Source of the DNA: Talinum fruticosum
Taxonomy: Eukaryota; Streptophyta; Magnoliopsida; Caryophyllales; Talinaceae
NCBI GenBank assembly: GCA_021018815.1
Contig: JAITYX010000032.1
Coordinates: 2,108,001-2,172,000, forward strand
Direction of reading: 5' to 3'
Length of the DNA: 64,000 nt
Shown: in pieces, positions 26,976 through 39,718 of the stretch
Position numbering within the stretch: position 1 is the stretch's first letter
Layout of the letters: each line of letters starts with the position of its first letter
Notes under the pieces: model-generated
What the model saw: only the letters and a program-made list of their open reading frames with translations
Databases searched by the model: none
What the model was told of the DNA's origin: nothing
Translations under genes and position numbers: made by a program

Positions 26976-27619
26976 GATTCCTTCATTAGATGCTTTGAAG
27001 AACTAATTAGATTTTTTTTGTGCAAATTTGCTCCCTAATTATTTTGTCTCAATCGCCTTCAATTGCTCCTATCGAATTATGACCTACTATACTAATACTC
27101 TATGGCCCTTTCATATTATGCTCGACTGTTATGTTATCTTCTTTCACATGCTTTTCATGGTGGTCTAGTACGGTGAAGATACCTTATTGGCTTAACTTTT
27201 CAGGTTCATTTTGTCTACAGTACCTTACCACTTTGTATTTATAATCATTGAGACCCTTCTATTGACCATGAGGTTACTTGTTTAGATCTCGTAGGCATGA
27301 ATTTTCCTTCCATGACTCGACCCTTTTTGCGTTTACGATATCTTGCTGATGTTTAAAATAAGGTTTGGGTTGCATTCCTTGGTTATGAGTCCGATGATTG
27401 CATGTTGTTGGCCTATACTCTAAGATCTCTTAAGGTTTGGTTTATATCCATTATCAAAACCATCTTGCTTAGGTCTTTTTCTGGGCATTAATCTAAAGTC
27501 ATTGTACCCTTTCGCTCACAGGTGCTTTACACTAGGCTAGGGAGAAAACATCATTGTAACATTGAGCTTGTGCAAGTTTTATGCAAGTCTTTACAGCTTT
27601 ATGTCATACCAACACAAAT

Positions 27620-27688
27620 AGCCTAAATGGGATTTGAACCCACATCTCCATACTACTGCATGTTGCTCTACCACTGAGCTATTAGGCT
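27620..27688 (-). ncRNA. tRNA-like cloverleaf in the right arm, probably a tRNA-derived pseudogene
   Basis: On the minus strand: acceptor stem AGCCTAA with TTAGGCT (7 perfect pairs), D arm GCTC-AGTGGTA-GAGC with a consensus A box TAGCTCAGTGG, and T arm GTGGG-TTCAAAT-CCCAT with a near-consensus B box. The anticodon arm does not form five pairs and is 2 bases shorter than in the left-arm copy. The two copies point toward each other and clearly share an origin, as expected if they lie in homologous arms. Probably not a working tRNA. Confidence 0.55.
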
Positions 27689-27729
27689 AATGACAACCTC
27701 CTTTTAATTTGCTAACAAAATTTAAGTTC

Positions 27730-28010
27730 ACGAGTTACAATCATCACCACAGTTCCTTTCAATTTGCCAAAGCAATTATGCTCATCAGTCAACCATCACC
27801 ACAACCATCACCACAACTCCTTTCGTTTAGTTCACCAATTTCAGATATCACAAATTTCAATCATCACCACAACTGCTTTCAATTTGCCAAAGCAATTCTA
27901 TTCATCAATTTCAGCCATCACCACAACTTCTTTCATTCAGTTCAGCAATTTCAGATATCACAAATTTTAGTCATCACCACAACTCTTTTCAAATTGGAGA
28001 CACATTTCAG
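27730..28010. repeat. minisatellite-like repeat, 110-120 base period
   Basis: About 2.5 copies of a unit containing tcatcaccacaactcctttc, aatttgccaaagcaatt and tcagatatcacaaattt, with copies starting near 27741, 27861 and 27971. It produces His/Asn/Gln-rich open frames that are artefacts of the repeat. It lies in the right arm of the transposon. Confidence 0.75.
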
Positions 28011-28840
28011 TTTATCAATTTCAATAATTCCAATTCCAGTAATCAACACAACTAAATTCACTAATGCCAATTTGCATCATCTTGCACCAAATTGAATCAA
28101 AAGAAAGTATGATTTTATTCGATAGAGAGAAATAGAGAGGGGATCGAAGGGAGAGACAGAGAGGGCATAACATAACCAAACTCAGCAAATGAAAAAAGAA
28201 AAATTAGGCATGAATTATACAAAACCTAAATCTAATTTTGGGGAATAGGAAGAAAGAGAGAACCTGACTAATTGAAAACCTAGGGTCTGAAAGATAATAG
28301 CCATGGATTCGGGACGGTACAGAGTCAGATGGCCCCAAGATGAGAGAGAGAGAGAGAGAGACAGAAAATAGAGGGGGAAAGGATACTCACCGAGCCATGG
28401 ATTCGGGACGCTGAGGCGAACGACGGCGAGAGAGAGATTGACAGAGCGAGCGTGAGCCAGAGAAAGGTTCTTGCGAGAGACGGAGAGAATCCGGCGAGAG
28501 AGAGTCCGATAAGTGCAGCGAGAGGAGCAGACAGAGAGAGAGAGAGGGGTGTGCGAGAGCTTTCTGAGCGAGAGAGAGTCCGACGAGTGCAGCAAAAGGA
28601 GCAGAGAGACAGAGAGGAATGTGCGAGAGGTTTTAGAGCGAGAGAGAAAGAGGGGCCGAAGACAGTAGCAGAGCAAAATGAGGGGGGTCTGACCCCTTCC
28701 AAACATTTTGTGTTTTTTTCTTTTTTTATAATAAAAATACCCCTTTTTATTTCAGCCGTTGGATTTTAATAGACCGTTCAGATCAAAAGTGTTCACCTAA
28801 TAAGGGAGCTCACCTAAAGGGAGGGCTCACTTGAACCCTC

Positions 28841-28843
<3 letters not shown>

Positions 28844-28887
<44 letters not shown>
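28844..28887. repeat. (TA)n microsatellite at the right edge of the inverted-repeat transposon
   Basis: About 44 bases of TA dinucleotides directly after the transposon's terminal CTCCCC. It mirrors the tract at 24855-24897. Confidence 0.95.
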
Positions 28888-28890
<3 letters not shown>

Positions 28891-29268
28891 GGGGATGAAA
28901 TGCTCCCTATCAAATTGCAAAGAAGTAAAAAGTAAGATAATTAACTCAAGAATTATACATACTTCTGTCAAAATTTTAGCTTAATAATGTGATAACTAAA
29001 CTGTGCTGCTTTCTTCTCCCACAAGCCACAACAGAGGTTATCTGGTTCCCCTCCAGGTTCACTAACCAATCCTAAGCCCACAGCTGGGAATCCCAGAAAA
29101 AGAAACTCAAAAATTAGATACAAAACTTTGCCTAAGTTGACTCCTGAATGCACAGTATAAATTGGACTCCACAGGTGCCACCTCTTCCATGTCGTGTCGT
29201 TAGTGTTTAAAGGGCTTGAACAGCACGAGTGTGGCAACTTTTTGCCTGATACTGATAACAATGTAGCT
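28888..29268. other. 3' flank of DCAF13
   Basis: Between the transposon's (TA)n tract and the DCAF13 stop. It is the likely 3' untranslated region and terminator side of that minus-strand gene. No other feature seen. Confidence 0.45.
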
Positions 29269-32200
29269 TCACTCAATCTCCTTGATGATTCTCCTCTTAC
29301 GTAGTGGCTCCTTGTGAACACTTGAAGGGCCGCTGTGAGCTCTTTTTCTGTCTTCCTTCCTCCTCTCAGCTTCGGTCATAGTACGCCTCAGATTCTGTGC
29401 CTTGTACACTGCTTTAGGTAAGTGCCTGTGCCTGCAAGTTTACATGCAAGATATCACCAGATGAACACAGATACACTGTAGTATGCTAGATGTACCATGG
29501 ACTTAATTGTAGTTTTCCTTGCCAAGCTCATGTTTATTAGCAAAAATCCTTAGATGCACTAGGAAGCAACTACATAAGAAGCGACTCTTCCATCACTAAG
29601 CGGCTACCATTTGCCACCAGTTAAGAAATCAGATATATTTTACTGTGATTCTCCTTGATTACCTATATTCAAAATTTTGTGTTTTTACTTTTTAGCAATG
29701 AAATTCTCCGGAACCAAGGCATCACAGCTGTGACATAACATGTGATGTTAGGCATGAGAACAGCAATTGGTGATAATTTTCGAGCTGACATGGCTGGCAT
29801 TGCAGAACATTATAAAAGAGAAAGGTGCAGCTATAGGTTTCATGATCATGGAGAAATTCAGTAAATGCAAAATCTGTACAAGTCCATGGTAAGTCCCGGT
29901 TCTGCGGGGTCCGGGGAGGTAAATGCAAAATCTGTCCAGTCTACAATCATTTCACTCAGTCAAGGATACCTTTGAGCCATTATGCTACAAGCACAGAACT
30001 CCAGTTCCGGTTCTTGCCTCCACCTTCCAGACCCTTAATTATTATTGTTCGAATACAAATAAATACAGAACATTACTTACCTTACAATACGCTTCACTTC
30101 TGGAAGGTGCTTGTAACGGCTCTTTACAGCCTCGTGATACTCATGCTTCTTTTGCTCCCTAGGGAGAAGCTGTCATAGACAAATCATCAAACAATCAGGG
30201 TCGTAGAATTACTACAAACAACGGACAGACTAACAAACCTTAACAACCATTTCCAAGCAGCTGTAGCATTCATGGAAATATTTCATCGCATCTTAAGATG
30301 AGGTCAAGAAAATACAACTTAACAGCCACCTAGTGTTATCCTGACTTATTAGCCAGGATCTGGGGAGTTAAGGAAGAAAGCAGTCATGCTCCTAGCCGTT
30401 TAGACAAGCGGAAAGGACGATTCCAATTAGATTACAGTAAATAACCAGCTTTAGATTGAACAGCCAATGTCGCTTTTAGTTAACAAAGGAGTAGTCAACC
30501 TTCCAAAAATCCAAAATGGTAGAACTGTTGATCAGCTTACCATAATCATTAATTCATACCCATTCATCTCCAAGCAAACAAAGCCACTGTGAAGTAATGT
30601 AGCCTTTTTAATCTAATCTCACAATCTTCCAGATATTTTATAACATATGTTCCATGTACAAGGCTACTAAAACATCCGATCTGAGGAGGAAATCAAGCAC
30701 GCAGCCGCAACCCATATGCTGGAAGTGTCCCATGATTTAGAGGAAATTATACTGGCCCCGTGTAAGATACAATAATGGCATTGGAGAATAACACCCAAAC
30801 GAAATCATGACACAAGAGCAAGTCAAAGAGTACTTACAACTCCCAACTGTTCAGATGCTTTAGCCTTCCACAGCCGCAAGTTCATGTCATCGCTTCCAGA
30901 TATAACATACGTGGCATCGCAACTGAACTTGACACAGAAAACTCTGGAAAAATAGAAATGACATAATGCTAATCAAATTATCAATGCTAGCCACAGAAGG
31001 GTTCCAATTTTGAAGCCATAAACTTCGTTAAACAACAGGCTCTGGATACTAGGCATTGATGGGTTGTAAGCAAACCTTTGCATCCTTTTTGTATGATAGA
31101 TTTCTTGGCTGTGCCCACCATTAAAGGGGAATATCCTTACCTGAACATAGCAAAGTCATACTTAAGAAAGGATTCTGAAAGGCAGAAGCACAAACCAAAA
31201 AGAAAGTGAAGATCATAACTTACTGTTCTGTCATAAGAACCTGTAACAAATTCTCGACCTGTGGGAGAGTAATCAATGTCCATCCTGTACAGAGACAGTG
31301 AGTTATTATATCAAAGTCATCCATACTAGACAGTTGAGCTTCTAAGATTAAACACATACACTGCTGAAACATGATCTTGATGAACACATTTAGCTTCACT
31401 CAGTTTTCTAGCATCAAAGCTATAGCAGTTGCAATCCTCATTTGCCTGCATCATGAGACATGTCAATATTAAGTAAATGAACCACAAAGAACAGCCTCAT
31501 AATCACACATGAGGCAATCAAAAATCCCAAATCAACCCTTAACAATCAACAGTTGCAAGACAAGCGCCCCTTATCCAAGATACAGTTAAAAGACAATTCC
31601 CACAATCAATCACACGAAAAAAGGTTCATTATATTTCCAAGATCAATCAAATACATCCAATACAAAACATTGTGCGCTTATAATATATATGGCCCATGCT
31701 ACAACTTCTCTATGCAACCATGTCGCTGTTTAAATTTGAATAATAATCACCCCAACAAGCTCAAACCAATAACAATGTCAAGTCAATTTAGAAAGCAATA
31801 AAGGCTTACTGCAGTGAAGTTCATTGGTTCCATTGGATTCCAAGCAATTGAATTACTTTTTGTCTGCAATACCAAGCGTAAATCAGAGGGCAAGATATGA
31901 ATCACAGCAAATTCTCAAAATTTCAATAACATAGGCAACATGCATGTCATAAGAAGATAAGCAACATCAGCCAATGGAGTTAGAAATTTCCAACACAAAA
32001 ATTTACGTTTCACATAAAACAAATTTGAGAAAAATGCTCATAATAAATCATATGATGTTTATAGCAAGCAGGACATTTCATTTAAAATGCTTTAAGAACC
32101 TAAATTGTTTGTTAACCACTGACCAATCATCAAGGACAGCAACTCCATGCCCACTTATTACCCATAAGAATTTGAAGGTGTTCCAATGCTTTTATCCCTT

Positions 32201-35200
32201 CCCATAAAAACGAAAGCCATAATTCTACTTGTGTATATGTTTGGCATTCAATTAACATATCCCCAACATTGCGATCCCATCAAAGATCCTGAATTGCCTA
32301 GTCAACAAGCATCTTTAGTACTATGCCTTGCAGAGGACTCGAACTTCAACGCCCTTTAATACAAGATTTTGAATCAATATCACTATTATAAAGTGGTTTT
32401 TCCATAAATATGATGTCTATCTGATTTAGATGTATCTGCATGTGAAGCTGGCATTTTCTCATGAGCAGTAGTTGCCTGCTAACAGCATGTTTCAGTTCCC
32501 GTTTGCAGTACACTACTCGGCTTAAGGTGAATTCTTAGCATGTTATTCTTGGAAGGCTGTTTAAACTCTCCCCCACTTCAAAAGATAAATAAAACTTAAG
32601 AACACCCCCTCCCCAACCCACGCAAAAAAAAAAAAAAAAAGGATCAGTTTGAGCTTATTTTCTCCCAATTTGAAGCCCGTTTTGCATTAATTGAGAGTCT
32701 ATTATGAAACATAACACAGTGGCCCATTTATTCAATTGCACTTGGTCTGTATATCTTAACTTTAGATATGTTATAGACCTTACAAGACCATAGGCGACAG
32801 CCTAGGGTTAGTAAGAATGCCATTAATGGATGAAGAAAGGACAAATAACAAGAACGGGTCTGACACAGATAGTGTGAAACATGAGTACACAGCAGGAGGT
32901 ATATCACAACTGGCACATGATGGAAGACAACAGGCAACAGAAAAACACTATTCAAGTTGAAATATGCTAGTGAGGTAGCAATTACAAGCAACAGTCTGTT
33001 CCACATCTTAACATTCTCCGGCGAACACATCTGGAGCTTTTGACGAGAATCACATAAATGCAATTAACCTCAATAAGGTCCATTGATTTGCTTCGTAACA
33101 AACCCAGTACTAGGCTAGTAGCGTCATCATCTATCTTGAAAAGGGGATATCAGGTAGGGCTATGCAAAACTGGTTAACTGGACTTTCAGTTAACCGATTT
33201 TCGGTTAACCAAACTTTCGGATAGTTAAAATTATGATCCGTAACCAATCCAATTTTTTCTGTTAACCGAAGTTTCCGAATTTGTGGATCGGCCAAATCTC
33301 GATCCGTAACCGAACCAAAAGGTCCGGTTAACCGACTTTTCGGTTTGGTTTTACGGTTAACCGTTGAGAGATTAAGAGAGTATGAGTAGCTGGAAAGAGG
33401 CGAGAGGTGGGCAACCTCGAAAACGAACGAGAGATTGAGAGAGTATGAGAAATCTGAAGAAAAAGATTGTCGCCAGCAACAACACCACCGGTAGCATCGC
33501 TGGCAGCAATAGCAGTAGGCGAAAGGTGGGCGACCTCGAGGAGGGAAGGGGAGAGCGGGAGAGAGGGAGGGAGGCATATACCGAGTCAAATGAAATTTCA
33601 GATCTGAAACTGAAATTTTCAAAGAGGTGAGAAGAAGAGGACACATAGCAAAGCAGCACACAAATTGAAAATGAATAGAAAGCAAGAGCAATAACAATGG
33701 CACCTTCAATTCAATTGTTGTTCCAATTGCAGTTGAGAGAGAGAGAGAGGAGGGAGTAAAGCAACGCGAAAAGGGAAGGGGCCACGGGGCAAACAAACAC
33801 AAACTTAGGGTTTTTAAGTTTTTAGCTTATATATGTAGGATTTTTTTTTTTGGAAAAAATCGGTTCGGTTAACTGAATTTTTTAGATTCCGATATGTGAA
33901 CCGAAAAAATTCGGTTTGGTTAACCGATTTTTGGATCGGTTTTTCGGTTTCAGTTTTTCTGCACACCCCTAATTTCAGGAAAGTTATTCAAAACATTAAC
34001 ATTGTCACCCAACCAGAAAATGGAACCTCAGGAAAGTTAATCAGGCCGCTATTTGCCAGCCTGTTGAATGTGTTAAACTCAGATCAAAGTTTAAAATGAG
34101 TACATCAAATATCCTCAAACGCAATTCAGGACTCATACCAGCCTCGTCATCAGGTTAAGCCACATCTGCAGCCCTCGTATTTGGAGTTGTGCTCAGCAGG
34201 CTCACATATGCAAATTTATCGTTACATATAGTTTTAGGAAGAGAAGATTGTTAATTACAAAACTTTGTATCTAATCCTTTATATGGGCGTAAATTCTCAT
34301 TCCAAATAGATGTTTATGGACACAAATTTTGGGCCAGGTTGGAAGGAATAAAGGCAACCACCCAGTGAGGTCCAACAAGAGAGTACTCCAACTGTAAGAA
34401 AATATTACACACAGAGAAGAGAAGCAATTGTGGACTCAGATGCCTAAATATTTATTTTTGACAAGGAAAATTGAGATGCTTAAAATCATTAGATATTGCT
34501 GTCCTACATATTTTACCAAAAGTCAATATCATCTGTTAACAGTGTCATGCAATCCCTACCTAGCAACACTCCTGTCCCATCCATATACCGAGAGCAATCT
34601 GTAAAACCTCCCCAGTCCAATCCAGTAATTACCACTAATTAAAGATCTTTATGAAAAATGTCCAGCTATATATATTAACCAACTCCTGACACAAGTGTTG
34701 CTAACAAAACCACGATGTATATCAGAAAACAGCATGAAGAAGGCCATGCGACCAACATTGTTTGATTTGTTATTAAGTCAATTTTGTCTTACTACCATGA
34801 TTTTGTTTGCAAAAGCCCTAGGGTCTACCAGTCTAACCATCAAGCCAGTCACTGTAAAGCAGTATCACACTTTCTGTTAGTAATTGCTGAGAAACTTGGT
34901 AAAGAAAACACAATTGAACTAGAAGTTGCATTCTCATTGATACCTGCATGATAATCTTCCTCGCAGGAGTTGACAAACGGAGATCATAGATTGCAATGCT
35001 GCGATCACTAAAACAAGAGAAAAATAGAAATTTACAGAGAGCACTAGATCAAAAATTCTATAATGACATATAACTCATAACAAAATCTCACTTCTGATTC
35101 TTTGTTTGTACAGAATAACATCCTAGTCACAACCACTAAGTAGTATAGAAAAGAGCAGCAATATACAAAGATCATGTAATTTGTTTTCAGTCCATATGTG

Positions 35201-38200
35201 AAACAAATGCACTATTTACTTCAAAAGCTATCGACTTCCTCAAAGAAAGCTCATAAGCCTACATCATTCAACAATTGATACAATAAAAATCACACATACA
35301 AGCCACCAAACCTTTACCCAGAGTCCTGTCTGGATGGGCCATGGCTGGTAAAGAAATGCACCCATCCTTAAATCTAGGGTTGAATAGTCGAGAGTTTGTC
35401 CACTCGGACCCTAGATAAGAATGTCGACTACTTGCTACTCTAAAAAACAAGCAGAGGACAAATCAGTAAGACATCTTTCCTTAGTCGAATCATTAATCTA
35501 TTGTAGTCACTGATCAGTTTCAAGCTCATAAGAATCCAAAAATCTCCAAATTTAATATTTGCTCCTTGAACCCAATCAATGCAGAGTGTCCACACTTTCT
35601 TTTTGAAAATATTTCCCATGTACGTCACTTAAGTTTTGACCCTGATTTGGTGTCAACGCAGATTTATTTTACAAGTTGTATAGTTCTAGCATGTCTTCAA
35701 AGATAGAAATGGGGCACGATGCTCACAATACACTCATAGAGGGATGGGCTCAATTGAGAACCATCCTTCAGGCGAAAATCGCTTCTAGATAAGAACCAGT
35801 TATACCAGCTGTTTGATTTTCATCCTATGATTAATGTAATAAGATAATGCCTAGGAGTACATTCACAAACAATAAATATAAGTCAATAAATGTTAAGGAA
35901 TGGCCCAGGTTTATCATGATATTCTTGCTCTCTCTCCCCTCCATCTGTCAGTCCCCATTCTCTCTCCTCTCCCTTTGTCTCCCCAACCACTTGCCTTAGA
36001 CTGCTGGCCACACCACCGCAGGCAAACAAGATCTTGCTTTGAATAAACTTCATCAGATATGAACAACCCCCCGGTTTTCTTCTTTTCCACGTCTATTCAA
36101 CTAGAGGCACGCTTGATGATCAACAACAAGGGCCCAAAACCTCTTGTTAGTCATTGATGAACATAGTCAACCTTTCTCAAACCAATGTGCACCAAGTGTG
36201 GCTTCTAGGTCACTCGCCATTAGTTCCCTCCATCCAACCGTATCCTCCCACATATATACACGCGTGCGCACATGCATGATGGAAATAGACATAAGTACGT
36301 ATGTGTGTGTGTATTTTATGTTACACATGCAATTGGATTAGAATAGAGTATGCATATTTATATTTATATTTATACATACGTATCTCCTACCACCCCCACC
36401 TCAACCTTAAAAGGAAAAAAAACACAAAAAAGCATCCTGCCAAGGCTAGAATGCTGATTTGGAGCATAATTCAACTTTGGAACTCATGATCCAGAGTTGC
36501 CTATATTCAAGTGGTTGATTCAAAGAAGCAAACAGGCCAAAAACACGTTAGCTAATTATGAAGCAAAGCATTCAAATCAAAACTTGTCAACCATCTTATA
36601 TATAAGCGTGAGCTTCAGATGGACACTTTTTGACCCCTCAATCTGTCAATCATCACACAAACATGGAGGCCACCAGACCAAAGACATTTGGCAGCTCTAG
36701 TAATGACTCTTTGAATTCCTAGAAACCAGAAAAAATCAATCACAGACTCCGTTCAAGCAATATCTAGAAATTCTTGCACAGAAACTAATAAATAAGAAAA
36801 TAAACACCTCTAAATCTACTATGATGCATATCAAACACTAAAGAACACAGCATTTGATAAGATTCTCTCACTTGGAGCTCAATAAATGCCACACATTCCA
36901 TAATTTCAAACAAGATAGAAGAAGTCACTTTGCAGTTGAACTTTTTACACATCAAAGAGGAAATATGCAAAGTTATCGCATTTCACTACAGCCTACCGTA
37001 GGCTTAAAATCCCTACATGAAGCGACTGATAGCAGCAGCACATATAAAAACTTTTTATCCAGCATGGGTAAAGCAAAGCAGCGAATGCATCAGAAATTGA
37101 GTGCATGTAATTCAAAATGACTAGTCTTGGCAACTTGTCCAAAAGAGAAAATGAAAACAGAGGAAGAAGACAGCACAAAATTGTCTTATAGATAGAGGAG
37201 CTAATCCATAAAAGAATTGGAAACCAAAACTTGTCTTTTGAACATTTTCAATGGCAACAAATTTGAAGATGCAGAACAAGGACACCTCAATTTATGCAAG
37301 TTAGTAATTGTGAGAGTCCTCATGTTCAGGCTTCATCAGAATTGGGTGCATGCCATAAATGCAATATGAACACCTATTCGCACATTAAAGCTAAAATAAT
37401 TTTAGCAAATTCTGATGTCTATGCTAACCTGCCAGATGTAGCCAACACATTGGGTTCTCCAGGGCTGAAACGAACAGAAACAACTGTATCTACTCCCCAT
37501 TCAAAGCTATTCACCGGCTGTGACCTACATACCACAGAAAATGCAGAGTCCTTTGAGCATGCATGAGCAAAGGATTGGGGGAGGCAGAAGCAAACAGGTA
37601 AAAATTTAAACCTGTTATGATCCCATATATCTAACTGAGCACCAGCTGTTGCAAAAGATTTCCACCCCACTGGTGATCAGCTCCCCTGTGAGATATAAGG
37701 AATAAGCCATCCAATAATAGATGCAAGCACAGACTAAACATTGTTAGCGAAATCAAATTTCCAATGCAACCCAGTATGCTTACTTGTATGCATATTTGCC
37801 AGTATACTCTGCCACAGGCTGTAAAGATTTTTGGCAGAATGTAAGTGAGAGACAATTGAAAGAGAACTCATCAATTCAGACAACAAGGTAGATAGCAAAC
37901 TGCAAAAAGACTAACCTTTGGATTGTCATCAGAAGAGCCATCTGATTCCATGATAGAAGGAGCTGGAACATTCCACAGCCTTACCCTGAATTTAAAATAC
38001 ACAATTTTCGCAAATGTTGACAAACTTTGCACAATTTCAAACCAAAAAACTACACCTGCAAAATTCATGTGCATTCTGATTCTTCCATAACTTACGTGCA
38101 ATCAAGTCCACATGATACAAGAATACGTCCATCTGTTGATGCTGTCAAACCCTTTACAGGACCTTGATGACCAGGAAAACGACAAACAGTCTGCCTGCAT

Positions 38201-39718
38201 TTCAAAATAAGAAAAAATAAGCATCTAGTTGAAAGAATAAGACCAGGATAATCAGCTTACAGAAAGAACATGTATAAAAAAAACAGTAAATAAAAGGTAT
38301 CCTATGAGAGAGAGGTGTTCAAGGTATCATTTTCAAATAGGGCGAAAATGGAAGTGATGAAAAAGCTGGCTCATATTATAAGTTAGGACTGTTATAATAG
38401 CATCTGGTGTCGATAGTTTATATAACAATCACAAACCAATAACCAACCCTAAGCCCCTGCTTGAAGGAGGGCCGCCTAAAGTCCCAAAATCTAAAAAGGT
38501 CTTCATCTATTATGCTCAAATTTTACCATGTAAGAACTGACTTGTCAGTCTCTAAATTCACCTCATCCGATGTGTTTTACAAACAAATTTATCCCTGGAC
38601 TGAAGCAAGTCTAGACCAAACTACTCAACATGATATTACTAGATGGCACAAGTATAAATTTTTCCTCAAAGTTTTTATTTTGCAGTATAACTTCACAATT
38701 GAAGATAACATGCACATTACAGCTCTTGTTGCCATGAAATTTTTCCAAAAGAACTAAATTGGTAATTTCCAAATTTGAGGACTATGTTCATAATAGAGGA
38801 GCTGCATGGTTGTGTCCATGACCTCAAATTTGCTAAATTTGAGAGAACTGCTAACTATAATGGGCACATAGCATGAAAAAGTTCCAACTATAGCAGGGAA
38901 GCTGATTCACAGCTGTACAATTTTACCTGGAAGCAATATCCCAAAGACGAATATCTGCAAAATGGAAGACCATAAAACTTCAATGAGAAACCCTTACTAA
39001 AAATATATTAACAAGACTAACTCAACCATAACAATTGAATGGCATTCATGTCTGTAGACACCCAAAAGGCTGCAATTGAACCAACATAACACTTGAATGG
39101 CATTCATGTTTTATTCCTACATTCAATATAAACAAGATAACATATACAAAGATTTCAGATATCACCCTTTTCCCAACGTACTAGACGTAGAGTACAATAT
39201 ACCTCCATCCATTGATCCCGAAAACACTCCTTTCAAATAATTCGGGTTCTTGGCCATACACGAAATTGCATCTGTATGGCCGTCCATAGCCCCAATGAAC
39301 GGTCTCGCAAAAATCTGTCAAAAATCCCAAAATATTAACTCCCAAAAGCCTTACAAAAGTGCTGGAATCAAAAGGTCGCATTTTTTATTCTTAATTCGAA
39401 GACAAAATTATTCAACCAAGTACATGAATGAAGTGATACCTTATCTAATTTAGCTGCATTAACAGCTCTCACATACTCCACCGCCTTCTCTTGAGGTCGA
39501 AGGTTGGGATCATAATTCCGAAATACTCTCTAATTTTCAGTTCAAGACATCAAAAATCGATCGAATTCAGAATGTATGCGGGAAAATTATGATGCTTCTG
39601 TGAATATGAAACAATACGGAAGTTCAATTGTTTCAGAGAAAAGGGCATGTACCTGAAGATCTTGGCTTCGTTCACGAGTGAACTCGTCCGTCGGACGAGA
39701 GATGACTTTAATCCTCAT
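29269..39718 (-). CDS. DCAF13: DDB1- and CUL4-associated factor 13 / SOF1 WD40 protein, 17 exons, one-base frameshift in exon 8
   Basis: DCAF13 (yeast Sof1) is a nucleolar WD40 protein of the small-subunit processome for 18S rRNA maturation and a candidate CUL4-DDB1 receptor. Exons: 39653-39718, 39440-39529, 39203-39314, 38927-38954, 38096-38194, 37916-37985, 37784-37818, 37612-37685, 37429-37524, 34944-35007, 31810-31863, 31360-31445, 31224-31284, 31076-31140, 30838-30943, 30081-30169 and 29269-29431. All borders are GT..AG and phases close, giving about 452 residues (the human protein has 445). The start reads MRIKVISRPTDEFTRERSQD. WD motifs include DIRLWDIASR, VRLWNVPAP, LDIWDHNR, IAIYDLR and LRLWKAKAS. 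The C-terminal Sof1 domain has LLPREQKKHEYHEAVKSRYK and RHRHLPKAVYKAQNLRRT, ending in KRRIIKEIE. Exon 8 lacks one base at the A4 run 37653-37656: GGNL must continue FATAGAQLDIWDHNR. Intron 10 is 3,080 bases and holds a hAT-type element. Confidence 0.94.
33155..33971. mobile_element. non-autonomous hAT-type transposon in DCAF13 intron 10
   Basis: An 817-base element with short inverted ends, TAGGGCTATGCA on the left and TAGGGGTGTGCA on the right (reverse complement). It is flanked by an 8-base duplication with one mismatch, ATATCAGG at 33147-33154 and ATTTCAGG at 33972-33979, the hAT signature length. Subterminal regions are crowded with GGTTAACCG/CGGTTAAC and TCGGTT motifs in both orientations, as in hAT transposase-binding arrays. 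No transposase is present; the long minus open frame inside is a composition artefact. Confidence 0.82.

Larger units (their letters stand above)
24898..28843. mobile_element. non-autonomous transposon with very long inverted arms inserted in (TA)n, probably Mutator-like
   Basis: The left end reads GAGGAGGGTTCAAGTGACTC and the right end, reverse complemented, GGGGAGGGTTCAAGTGAGCC. The ends continue in imperfect register (TTTAGGTGAGCTCC, TTATTAGGTGAA, then GGAAGGGGTC with a pyrimidine-rich block). Homology between arms is still visible 600 bases in: the motif aggttttgtataattcatgc occurs at about 25451-25471 and inverted at about 28208-28230. The arms also each hold one tRNA-like sequence. No transposase is recognised; open frames at 25040-25476 and 28215-28706 are CT-rich Leu/Ser shadows. 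(TA)n flanks both ends, which hides any target duplication. Long terminal inverted repeats and (TA)n targeting suggest a Mutator-like or foldback element. Class is inferred, the inverted structure is seen. Confidence 0.8.

Noticed and set aside
27709..28095. His/Asn/Gln-rich open frame of 128 codons
   Set aside because: It is generated by the 110-120 base tandem repeat; frame and composition follow the repeat unit.
33131..33802. A 223-codon minus open frame
   Set aside because: It lies inside the hAT-type element and crosses its left end. The translation is Ser/Leu/Arg-rich without a transposase motif.
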